The notes beneath the pieces are model-generated. The model had not been told where the DNA came from and did not search any database. It saw only the letters and a program-made list of their open reading frames with translations. 64,000 nt of DNA, from NCBI GenBank assembly GCA_021527695.1, contig JAKFAO010000003.1, positions 434,001 to 498,000 on the forward strand, in the 5' to 3' direction. The first letter of the stretch is position 1. Every line of letters starts with the position of its first letter. The translations under genes and the position numbers were made by a program. Origin of the DNA: Naematelia aurantialba. Its lineage: Eukaryota > Basidiomycota > Tremellomycetes > Tremellales > Naemateliaceae. Shown piece after piece: positions 42,056 to 52,636 of this stretch.

Positions 42056-44410
42056 CTAAGCAGGAACGGCGAGCTTCTCTCCCTCAAAGTGCTCGACCGA
42101 GGTCGACTTGTGCTTCGAGTCGTGCTTCTTGAGCTCGCTGGAGACCTGGTCGCCGCTGGGGTTGAGGACCGACGCGTGGTTCTCGTATCGCATGGGATGG
42201 GTGCCCATGAGTCTCGGGGAGATGCCGGCGTCGAACATGGCGTCGACGGTCTCGAGGGTGACGCCTTTGAGTTCGGGCAGGAAGAAGTAGACTGATCGAG
42301 TCAGTCAGGGCACGGTACAGTACGAGTGTGGGCAAGGTGAGAGTGGTGAGACGGGGGGCGAGATGGCGGCCCGGGAGAGAGGGGGGGAGGCGGGGGTGAG
42401 AGGGTGAGACGGCGGGGGTGAGAGGGAGACGGCAGGGATGGGACGACGGGAGTGAGGTGGCGAGGGTGGGAGACGGGGGTGAGACGTACCAAAGACGATC
42501 GATGCGACAGAGATAGCGCCGTAGATGAATCCAACACCACCACCGAGGTTACCGTACTGTGCATCCTGCATGTACGGGTTGACAAAGGTGATGATCAGGC
42601 CCACGCCGTATCCGCCCCAGGCGCCGATGGTCAGTGTCTTGTCGCGCAGTCGAGAGCTGGGAAGCTCGGCCGCCACCGTCCACGGGATGTTGGTCCATGA
42701 TTGCGTAAAGGCGATCAGCCAGATGAAGACTGCCCACGTCAGTTGTGCACGAAAGAGAATGTACTCGGGGTTCTGGGCTCTGGGTTCTGGGCCCTGGGTT
42801 CTGGGAGCGAGGTGTTGTGGAGAGGGCTGTAAATGGATGTGGAAAGGGCAGTGGAAAGGGCAGTGGAGAGTGTTATGGAGAGGCTGCACTCACTGAGTGC
42901 CAGGCAGCCGTTACGCTGGCCACTAGACAAGGTGTCGTACGCCATGGTGATGGCGCCGACGCAGATGAGCGAACCGCCCTGGATCGCCGCACCGACCATC
43001 AACAGCACGCGACGGCCGACGTAGTCTTGCGTGAAGAAACCGACACAGGTCAGGACGAAGAGCAGACCGCCGACTGTGTCCTGTTAGCTGGGCCGGGTGT
43101 GATGGTGGTGGTGGGTTACGGGATGGGGAGGTGGCGGGTGGTGCGGGTGGTTGGGTGGTGCGGGTGGTTGGGTGGGGCGGGTGGTGGTGTGGTGCGGATG
43201 GTGGTGTGGTGCGGGTAGTGGTACGGGTAGTGGTGCGGGTAGTGGTACGGGTAGTGGTAGTGGTAGCAGTAGTGGTGCAGCAAACTCACTGATGACGAGG
43301 ATCTCGTAGGCGTTGGTGAAGCCGAGCTGGAGGAAGAAGATGATGAGGTACTGGGACATGAAACCGATTCCCTGGCCCTGCTGGAGACACTGGATGCCCA
43401 TGACGATCAAAGTGCGTTTGAGGTCGGAGCCCCTGAAGCAGTCGATCCAGCTCGAGTCGCCGTGCAGGGTGAGACTCTCGTTGTGTGCGTCTTTGAGGAC
43501 CTTGACGTCCTCGTCGGCGTCGTAGTTGCGCTTGCCGCGGCGGAGCCGTTCGAGCGACCGTTTGGCGTCGGCGTCCCGTCCCTTCTCGACCAGCCACCGC
43601 GGCGATTCGGGAATGAACCATCCACACGCAATCATGAGGACCGGCGCAAGGAGCTGGATCATGATGGGGATGATCCACACCTTCTGGCCGACCCCGTCCA
43701 CAAGCGTGTACAGGCACGCATAGGCGTTCCAGCCGCCCAGCGCTTGCACCGTCACGTACGTGTTGACGAGCGCGCCGCGAATCGCTGCAGGCGCACACTC
43801 GGCTTGGTACAGGGGAACGGCAATGGATGCAATGCCGATCGACGCTGCACTCTGTCAGCACCGCCGTCTCTGAGTTTCCGCCGGCCCTCCAACATGCCAG
43901 GCCGCGGTGCCAACTCACTGCCAACAATGAGCTTGCCCACCGCCATTTGGTAGAACCGACCGTGGCCGATGCCAGAGGTGACCTGGACCAACACGCCGAT
44001 GAGAGAGACAAGCGCGACAGCGTAGAAGCACAGCTTGCGCCCGCCCCAATGTGCGACCTGGCCGGCGATCATGCAGCCGACCATGATCCCCGCCGTTCCG
44101 AGACCGGTACCGACCGACTGCTGAGTCGCCGACAGGGTCATGTAAGTCGATCCATCCGCCGCTACGGCGGGGAGCTCGCCGTAATGTTCGCCAAAGTAGG
44201 TGTTACCCATGATACCGCTCCACCAAGCATTGTCCCATCCTGATCGAGGATAACGTCGATCAGCTTCAGTTCGACGGCCCTCGTTGGATCTATCGTGGGC
44301 AGGAGCGGCCACTTACCAAAAGTCCATGCACCGCAGGAGGACAGCAGCGCAACGAGCGCCAGCATAGGGGTGAGCTCATCCCTGAGCGCAGAAGCTTTCC
44401 CGGTAGGCAT
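42056..44410 (-). CDS. MFS sugar transporter
   Basis: Plasma-membrane sugar:H+ symporter of the fungal sugar-porter family. Start at the ATG at 44410 (MPTGKASALRDELTP). Family motifs in order: DNAWWSGIMGNTYFG (after TM1), GTAGIMVGCMIAGQVAHWGG with GRK (loop 2-3), SIAVPLYQAECAPAAIRG, the sugar-porter PESPRWLVEKGRDADAKRSL, IQCLQQGQGIGFMSQYLI, FTQDYVGRRVLL, and SWTNIPWTVAAELPSSRLRD, then GAWGGYGVGLIITF. The C-terminus has FFLPELKGVTLETVDAMF and a charged tail. Two introns (around 42310-42485 and 43080-43285) are very G-rich on the plus strand. The substrate cannot be read from sequence; features are shared by hexose and alpha-glucoside permeases. It shares its upstream region with the GH5 gene, so joint regulation by carbon source is plausible. 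Confidence 0.88.
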
Positions 44411-45399
44411 CTTGTCGATTGTAGTCTAGTGTTGTGGAGAACGAAGATGGGGTCGAGTCTCTCCCCCGCGGGTCACCTTAATACCTCACCCACTTGGCCT
44501 CTGAGGGCCCCGACTTTGCAGTCCGGAGTTCCATGGACTCCCGGATACCCGCGCTGTTCCTAGCAGACCGCTGGTACGGATGGTGGCTGCTGGAGGGTTA
44601 AACCCCGTCGCATTTGGCTGGCCTCTGGTCCGTAACCTCCACGGCAAGTCCGAAAGAGGCGAGAATTCCAAATTGTTTTTCCGCTCTCTCTCTCTTTCGT
44701 CCTCACATCTCCCTTGGGTGAGACCTACGCACTACTTGCCTACGGGAAGCGTCAAGAGCCTATTTGTGAGCCTTGGCTCAGCTGCATGTACTCGCAACGT
44801 TTGCCTCTTTGACTTGCGGCAACGGAGAACGGAAAAATACACCGGCAAAACAGCTGGTCATTGCCGGGAAAACCAGAGTTTGTTCTTGGTTGCCGGGAAG
44901 GGGGATTATTGGCATTTCCACTGATCGTTGCTGCTGCTGCTGCAATCCTCGCCGACAACAGGCAGGGCTTGTATGCAGCGCATAACTGTCATGGAACAGC
45001 CTGATGCAAGGGCAGTGTGAGCGATACCCAGCCTCGTGACCGGCTGTGTTTCCGGCGGCAAAAGGCAGGAGTTGTCTGTTCCTTCGGGCGCAAGCTTGGA
45101 GGTCGTTCGCTACCCTCGGAACAGCCTGATGGAGGGGGGTGGCAGTGTGGTCACGATGCTTCTGCTGTGGTCACGATGCCTGGCAAAGGGAACGATTTGG
45201 GAACAAAACGAGAAGACATCGAGGATGCCCCGCCCGGCCCCCACGGCCCCCGGTTAGGGCTTTCCACCGGCTGCCGGGGTAAACCATTGGCAACCGGCAC
45301 AATGTATTCCTGCTGCTGGACGAGCTACTGATGCTGTCCGCGATGATATTTCCGACGTCGTAGCTCGTTGCGATTGGAGCCATACTCTCGTAATCCACG
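44411..45399. promoter_or_regulatory. Shared upstream region of sugar transporter and GH5 gene
   Basis: A 989-bp divergent gap. It contains several copies of a TTGCCGGGAA-like word (near 44859 and 44891) and relatives around 45265-45295 (GCTGCCGGGGTAAAC, GGCAACCGGC), plus a short CTG run (about 44928-44945). The repeated CCGG words on both strands could be operator sites of a zinc-cluster regulator; this is inference. Confidence 0.4.
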
Positions 45400-47563
45400 A
45401 TGCCCAGCGTACCACTCAAGTGCCAGGGGGATAAGATTGTCGACGGGGACGGGAATGTGATCGTGCTTCGTGGAGCCTGTCTGGGCGCCTACCTCCTGCA
45501 GCAAGTCGTATACCCCGAGCTTACAGCGCGGCACTGACCCACGAAGAGAGAACTTCACCAATGGCTACCCGGGCCACGAAAAGGCGTATCGAGCGGCAAT
45601 GCTCAAAGTGCTCGGGCAGGAAAAGTACGACTTTTTCTGGAACAAGTACTATGAGTACTGTGAGGCCGCGACCGAGTACACAGCCAAAGGCCCTTGCTCA
45701 TGCTCGCCAGTCTATGATGAACCAGATGCGAAATGGTTTGCCTCGCTCGGACTCAATGTGCAGAGGCTCGCTATCAACTACCGACACCTGAACGACGACA
45801 TGGACCCGTATGTCATCAAGGACGAGGGCTTCAAGTATATCGACCGCGTCGTCGAGCTCGTATGTTGGCCATACCTGACACGGCGACGTACTCACGAGTA
45901 GAACGCTGCCCAAGGCATTTACACTATCCTCGACCTCCATGCCGCTCCGGGCGGGCAGAACTTTGACTGGCACTCGTAGGTCCTCGTCCCGGCACCGGCA
46001 AGCAGCTAGCTCACAACAAAGGGACAACAATACGCCCATCGCGCAGCTCTGGGAGTACAAGGAATTCCAGGACCGCACCGTGCGGATTTGGGAGGCGATC
46101 GCAAAGCGATACAAGGGGTAGGTGCTCTCTTTTTCCGCGGTCCAGCCGTCACCGTCGTCCCGCCGTCCCGCCGAGCTGATGGGGCAGACACGCCTGGGTT
46201 GGCGGATACAACCTGATGAATGAACCGACCGACGAGGCGCCAGGTGCCACACGGCTGTTGTCGTTCTACAAGCGACTGGCCGATGCGATCCGAGCTGTGG
46301 ACCCGGACCATATCCTGTGCTTTGACGGCAACACGTTTGGCGCCGACTTTCGGGCATTCGACAAGGCGGGATTCGACTACCCCAACTCGATCTTCTCATG
46401 CCACGACTACACCATGTACGTCTACCTCGCTCCGCCTTTACGTTTGGCTTGCGAGACATGTGTTGACGCTCGTGGCCCAGGTTTGGCTTCCCGATAGGGA
46501 TGCCGTATGAAGGGACAGCGGAGAACCGCGCCAAAATTCGGGACGACTACGAGCGCAAGGTCGAGTTTTCCAAGAAGACCAACAGCCCCATCTGGAATGG
46601 CGAATTCGGCGTCGTCTACGCGACCGAGACGTCAGAAGGGCCTGAGTTCGAGACGATCAATGAGAAGCGGTACAACGCGCTGTCGGAACAGCTCACGATG
46701 TACGGACAGGATCAGATCAACTGGACCATCTGGGTGTACAAGGACATCGGCTTGCAGGGCATGGTATACGCCAAGCCCGACTCTGCGTGGAACTCCACCT
46801 TTAAGGAGAGGATGGAGAAGAAGCGCAAGCACGCCCTTGAGTTCTGGGGCACAGACGAGTGAGTCCGCAGCGCCACCACAGTGCTATCACTATCACTGCC
46901 TCTGCCTCTGCCTCTGCCACAGCCACAGCCACCACAGCCACAGCCACTCCCGCTCCCACTACCAACCCCCGAAACAACGGCACATATTCTGCATCCCAAG
47001 TCGAACAGGGCTCATGGCGCACCAGCACCGAGACGGCCAAGCCGTTCCAGCCCATCCTGGATTGGATCACCGAGACGTTTCCCCAAGCTATCCCAACGTA
47101 TCCCGGTAAGCGATATCATCCTCCTTCTGCTACCATCCTCCTTGCGTTGCCCTTGTACTGCCCTTGTGTTGCCCTTGTGTTGCCCTTGCGTTGCCCTTGC
47201 GTTGCCCTTGCGTTGCCCTTGCGTTGCCCTTGCGTTGTACTTCCAGTTGTTCATCCTATCCTCTTCGTCGCGCGTGGGTATGCCGCCCCGTCTCTAGGCT
47301 CTTTGTCGGGCTGGGTCCCGTGGTACGCCTCTGACAGGCACGCAGGTTTCTGGCAGCTCAAGCAACATGTCTTCCGACGCGTCCTGTACACATGGATAGC
47401 GGACGCCCTCAACCCGTGGTTCTGCGAGCCTCTCAAGGACATGTCGTTTGATGATCTCGACAAGTTGGCAGCGAGCTTCAAGTTCGAGAACTGCCAAAAG
47501 CGCGACAAGCTCGTCGAGGTCTTGAAGAAGGGTGCCGCGGCAGGAGCGTCGTCGGCACCGTGA
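45400..47563 (+). CDS. Glycoside hydrolase family 5 (exo-beta-1,3-glucanase-like), no signal peptide
   Basis: Starts at the ATG at 45400: MPSVPLKCQGDKIVDGDG, then VIVLRGACLGAYL, the usual GH5 strand-1 region (LRGvxLGgW). Next exons give ENFTNGYPGHEKAYR, DAKWFASLGLNVQRLAINYR, GIYTILDLHAAPGGQN, then HAWVGGYNLMNEPTDEAPGA (NEP: acid/base Glu), then FSCHDYT and SPIWNGEFGVVYATE (GEFG: nucleophile Glu) and QINWTIWVYKDIGLQGMVYA. Both catalytic glutamates are present. The C-terminal extension of about 200 residues has an Ala/Thr-rich linker and a conserved-looking end (PWFCEPLKDMSFDDLDKLAA). No secretion signal precedes the catalytic domain, as in the cytosolic ceramide-glycosidase-like GH5 subgroup; this would fit glucocerebroside or ergosteryl-glucoside cleavage, but that assignment is inference. 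An 11-bp repeat lies in the last intron. Confidence 0.82.
47146..47236 (+). repeat. 11-bp minisatellite TTGCCCTTGCG in a GH5 intron
   Basis: About eight units, most of them TTGCCCTTGCG, with earlier ones TTGCCCTTGTG. The array sits in the last intron of the GH5 gene, and the change from GTG to GCG units along it shows how it grew. Confidence 0.9.
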
Positions 47564-48001
47564 CTGTCGCCGTAGCTGTAGCTTTCGCTTGTAGCTTCTC
47601 GCTTGTGGCTTGTAGCTTGTGGCTTCTCGCTTGTAGCTTGTTGCTTTCCTTTCGCAGGCTGTGGCTTTTGTTCGCTGTGTTCAACTGTTCGCTGTGATGC
47701 TCTAGTGCTATCAGTACGGCCTTGGGCGTGCGCTTGATATTTGATGTAACGTGTCTAAGTGCTACCAGTACACCTTTGGGTACGTGCGTGACGCTTGACA
47801 TTACGAGGCGTACAGAGAACGGAGTTCACGCAGCAATTTGGCCACTGTTTGACGGTCCCACACTGCAGCGGCGAGGCGGTTAGACGCGCTCGCATTCGCA
47901 AAGCGTACAGAGTGCATGATATGTACAGACAGAATCAGATGACAATGCTATGGCTGATGCATACTCGTCGACTGGCGGCGCCCCCTCCACGCCCCGACTC
48001 G

Positions 48002-49658
48002 TCACGAGCCGAGCGCCTTGATCCTCCCCTCGAGCGCAGACATCCTTCCCTCCAGGCCTTGCCAATTACGTGTGATCCCCTCGACCGCCTGGGTCAGCCC
48101 CCTGTCCACGGTCTCCACTACCTCCTGCAATTCCCTGAACCCCTCTGCGCCCCTCTTCTCCTCGTCTCTCACCCGCTTTAGGTCGTCTACGATCCCGCCC
48201 GCCTCGGCATGCAGTAGTGCAAGGCTCCTCAGCCTCACCAGAAGAGGCGGGACGATGGGGATGAGCGGATCAAGTCTCGGCAGCAAGGTAAACAGTGCTT
48301 GGAGGCTGGCGTGCTCGGCTTCCGAGAGGGTCAGGGCTACCCCGCTTGACTGTTCAGAGCCAGCGCCTGGTACCGGTGCTGGAGCTGGTGCTGGCCCTGA
48401 TGCTTGATTGACAATGGCCGACCCAGACGCTGTCCCACCGGGGCGACGAGAGGCAGCGACCGCGCGGTCCAGGTCGACGAGCAGCAGTTTCAGTCGACGA
48501 GAAATGGCGTCGAGGTGCCTCGGCTGCGTCAGCAGGGATAACAGGTGGTCGAGCTTTCCTATTGATGATACAAGTGGAGCCTGGACCTGCAGACGCAGCG
48601 TCACCGTCAGCATCTGCTAGGGAAGGGATTGTGCACAGCATGTGTGCGTCAGGAACCGCCAGACTCACCGAGTCTGCCGTCCGTTCCTCTGAGCCTAGCA
48701 GCTTTTCCAACTGTGCGAGTCGAGAATCAATGTCAGACAGCTGGCCGGTGCTTGGGCCCCCTGATGCCTCTCCCGCTTTGTCAACAGGCGCCGGAGTCGC
48801 GCCTTCATCATCCATGCTGCCACCTCCCGCTCGATGCTCCTGCCCCTGGTCCACCTGACCCGAGCTCACCAAGCTCAGCTTATGCAGCTTGTCGCTCCAG
48901 CTGCTGATACGTTCTGGTCCAGTGCCCAATGTCACAGATCCGCCGTCAAGTTTGATTCCCTCGAGCTTATCCCTTAGTCCCGCTACCTGGCCCATCAGGT
49001 CCACTGGCTCCTTCTTTGGCAAGACAGATCTCCGCCTCGTCTCGTCCAGGGGTAAGGAGAGGGTCGAAGGTCCAGCTTGGATCTCCTGCTCCACCTCTTC
49101 CAGCTCGAGCTTCAACCGCTTCAGCCGTGCGGCCGGTGTTTCGTGCAGTCTCGCTATCGCCGAGGAAAGGAAGGAGCGGGACGTGGGATCCGTAGTCGTA
49201 TCCGCGTCCGCATCGGTATCGGAGTCTGAGCTGGATGCATGTCGGGTTGGCCGAGGTAGTCTGGGACGAAAGGCCATATACGATGCGTCTTCAGTCTGTG
49301 AGCCGCTTGCATTAGGCAGGTAGCGAGGTTCCCGAGCTTACGGTACTTTCTCGTTCCTCTTCCGAAGACTTTCTCCGCCTTGCGCCGGTCCGGAAGCGTC
49401 GATGAATCGATATTCTCGTTCAGCGCCTTTACAGGTTCATCATCGTTTCCTAGGATGTTCTCGCTCTGTGCAGCTCGGTCAGTCCTGCAGGGAGAAATCC
49501 ACAGTCATAGCAGGGAAACGCACCGGTCGCAGGATCTGTTCGGGCTCGTCGGCAGTCTCAAAGACATCGGCAGCTGTGTCCTGTGGTGATCAGCCGAGTC
49601 TGTGCAGACGCAGTGGTCCACCTACGATGTCTGGCAGATCGTGATACTTGGCAGACAT
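48002..49658 (-). CDS. Dynactin subunit 2 (dynamitin)
   Basis: Shoulder subunit of dynactin, which links cytoplasmic dynein to cargo. Starts at the ATG at 49658: MSAKYHDLPDI joined to DTAADVFETADEPEQILRP, the conserved 'KYxDLP..D..xDVFET' dynamitin N-terminus that contacts the Arp1 filament. Short exons follow (ENILGNDDEPVKALNENI, then DRRKAEKVFGRGTRKYR). The main exon (49277-48680) has coiled-coil segments: AARLKRLKLELEEVEQEIQA, LMGQVAGLRDKLEGIKL and DSRLAQLEKLLG. The last exon carries LVSSIGKLDHLLSLLTQPRH with LDAISRRLKLLLVDLDR and ends with further heptads (LEGRMSALEGRIKALGS). Family order and coiled-coil content match. It diverges from the HIBADH gene with 469 bp between starts. Confidence 0.85.
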
Positions 49659-50127
49659 GGCCGCTGCCCACGTCCTCTACCTCGTCACTAGCATTAACAT
49701 ACTCGACGCGCACGGATGAGTTTTGACGCGTGATATGGAATTTAATTCGGCCCCGCACTTAGCCGGCAGAGTGAGAGGGGACTTGACTGCAATCTCTCGC
49801 GACGATGAGCAACGCATCAACGACGTCGACGAGATTGCAACGATACCCAGGCATCCCGCTTTGACGGACAACTATATACGCATGCATGAGATTGAGAGCT
49901 ATTCAGCCTGCTATGCGTTGGAAACGGCACGACCGACCATTCCGGCAGCTGGGCCGCGTGTGTCTGGAGCACATGTGATCAACACCACTCCGCTGACTCT
50001 ACGGCCAAAGCTGTTCAGACCACCGTGATGCATTGTTATCTGCTGTATTGGCCATATATCTTCGAGGTCGGGAGTGGCAGGCGTCTTGGTCACCTCAGAG
50101 ACACGAATCTCGTCTCAGCACAGCAAG

Positions 50128-52352
50128 ATGATGCCTTCTCTCGTGTGCCGGTCTCGAAGCTCGACTATAGGCTGGATCGGACTTGGCGCTATGGGCAAGT
50201 GTGCTCTCTCGCCATGACCCACCAAGTCCCAGTCCAGGCAGTATCTCTCCTGGGCCTGTGGGATTGGGAGTGATCGTGATTGGCTTACTGGTCAGGTCAT
50301 CCCATGGCGCTGAATCTGTTCAACAAGACTTACCAGGCTCGACGACGCGGCCCGCCTCCCCGATTCGTGATTTGCGAGCCATCAGATCAGCATGCCCGCG
50401 CCTTCCTTGCCGAGCTCGGAGAGCTGGCAGCACAGGTAGACAGAGTTGCCACGGGACGCGAGTAAGTCGTCCAGTCGCTACGTCGCGCCGCCGTTGCCGT
50501 TGCCGTTGCCGTTGCCGTCGCCCCGTCACCGTCGCTCTGAAGCTTGAGCTCCGCTGATGCCAAGTGGACAGGGTCGTGCAGGCAGCAGCGAGGGTCATCA
50601 CCATGCTTCCCTCGACGCCGCAAGTCGAGATCGTCTACTTCGGCTCGAAAGATGAGACCGCTCGACCAGGGACAGGCATACTGGATGGGCTCAGAGACAT
50701 CCCGGGAGATACCGCACCGCTGCCGCTTGAAGAGCTGGACTCGGATTCCACGGCATCCCTGCGACCGCGTCCCCCTTGGCCCCAAACACCACATACCCTG
50801 CTGGTGGATGGGACGACCTTGGATCCTACATTCACCATCTCGCTTGCGGAGAAGGTGCACACCGCCTTTCCACGCACGGCCTTCCTCGATGCGCCAGTGT
50901 CCGGTGGTCAGTCCCAGTTCTAGTCAAATCCCAGTCCAATCCCAGCCAACTCGAACTCCCAATCCCAGTTCCAATCCCAGTCTCAGTCCCAGTCTCGGTC
51001 CCAGTCGTCTCCCTCTGCTACCCGCTACTCCATCGCCACCCCCACTGCCACCACCCGCAGAGCTCACGCTGGCCTTGACTTTGTAGGTGTTGCCGCTGCT
51101 CGCGCAGGTACACTGTCAATCATGCTGGGCTCGCCGTCAGAGGAAGCGACGTCGCTCGCCATGCCTTTGCTCCAGCGCATGGCCCGGCCCGGCGGAATCG
51201 TCGCGTGCGGAAGGAACGGTGCTGGTATCGGTGCCAAAGTGTGCAACAAGTTGGTGCCTTGTTTTCACTCTTGGTATCCTCCCTTGTCACGACCCCCGCC
51301 TTCATCCACTATCTCATGCTCCATCCACGGTTCGCTCCCTTGGTGGGCCCTCGCGAACGCAGGGCTGATGCGCCGGCAGCCTCGTTCTCGCCATCAACCA
51401 GATCGCCCTGGCGGAAGGGCTGAGTCTTGGTAAATCTCTCGGAATCGAAGAGAGCGTCCTTCACCAAGTGATCAATTCATCATCTGGTACGTCAGGGCGT
51501 CCCTTCAGGATACCCCCCCCCCCCCCAACGTCCCGCGCGTACGCCCGCGCTCAAGAATACATCATGAGATGCCAACGCATATGTCTCGATCGCTGGGGGG
51601 GAAACAGCTGATCTAGGATAGGCCAGTCATGGTCCTCGCGCAGCAACTCGCCTCTTCCCTCAGTGGCGCTCTCACCAGGATCAAGAGGGTTCGAAGGCGG
51701 CTTCCGAACCAGTCTCATGCTGAAGGTGAGTCATTCTCGATCTATCGGAACATCCGCATACCTTTCAGCCTTCGACCTGAAGAACACCTCTGCGCTCCCT
51801 GACCTCGTGTTTTCGTCTCTCTCTACGCGATTCTGTTCCACGGCGGACTCGCTCTCGCTCTTGCTGAGGCTGATGAGAACACAGGACGTCGGTTTGGCGT
51901 TGCACGCAGCGCACGAGTACGACCTCCCCACGCCGCTTGGTTGGGCCGCGAGAAGCGTGTACGAGGCAGTGAGCTCAGAGGGGGCAGGCGAGTTGGCCGA
52001 CAAGGACTTTAGGTTGGTCTTAGGGCTCTCTGTCTCTGCGCTCTCTGTCTGCCGCTCTATGTGTCAGACTCTGCCACTGTCGCTCTCTTCCGTTACTCGT
52101 CACTCGAGCAGCTCTATGTTATTCCTGGATCACTGCATTCGTGCCTGCCTTACCCTGACTGTGGACCCATCTTTGGGCCGAGCACCAGCCCTGATTCGCT
52201 TGCGTAGATCGCTGACGACATGTAGCGTGGTGTATCAATGGTTGAGGGATAAACAGGCCGAAGGCGTCGAGCGGGGCTGGAAGGCAGAGGACAAGCTTGC
52301 CAGCCGAGCTGCTATTCGCCAGGAGACAGGGACAGGAGACGGGACACCATGA
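50128..52352 (+). CDS. 3-hydroxyisobutyrate dehydrogenase, mitochondrial
   Basis: NAD-dependent oxidation of 3-hydroxyisobutyrate to methylmalonate semialdehyde in valine breakdown. The first exon (50128-50194) ends in GWIGLGAMG. Using a GC-AG intron (50195-50295; donor G|GCAAGT) it joins to HPMALNL, giving the canonical dinucleotide-binding motif GLGAMGHPMALNL. Later exons give FVICEPSDQHARAF, RVITMLPSTPQVEIVYFG, LLVDGTTLDPT, AFLDAPVSG with GVAAARAGTLSIMLG (substrate-binding DAPVSGG motif split by an intron), GAGIGAKVCNK with the catalytic lysine, INQIALAEGLSLGKSLGI, and GFEGGFRTSLMLKDVGLAL. The end is VVYQWLRDKQAEGVERGW. Family length and order are normal. One intron contains 14 consecutive C (51513-51526). 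Confidence 0.88.
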
Positions 52353-52636
52353 CATGCTCTAGCTCTACTCATCACGCTGTACTCGTATATAGTTGTCTTC
52401 ATATCCATTCCGAGTACAGCACCTCTCCCTCCCTCTGTCTGAACGGTCGGGTGGCGAATCCACGTTCGGCTGTCGGAGTATCTCAAAGCCGGTCAGCGGG
52501 GCCCCGCGACATTTGATCCGCCTTGTTTTATCGGAAGATTACAAGATTCCGTTGAAGTGCGAGTCTGTCATTGTCTGCCATCGCAGCTGCAGCAGAGACG
52601 GTGGTGGTAGCATATATAGCAGTGATCGCACCAATC

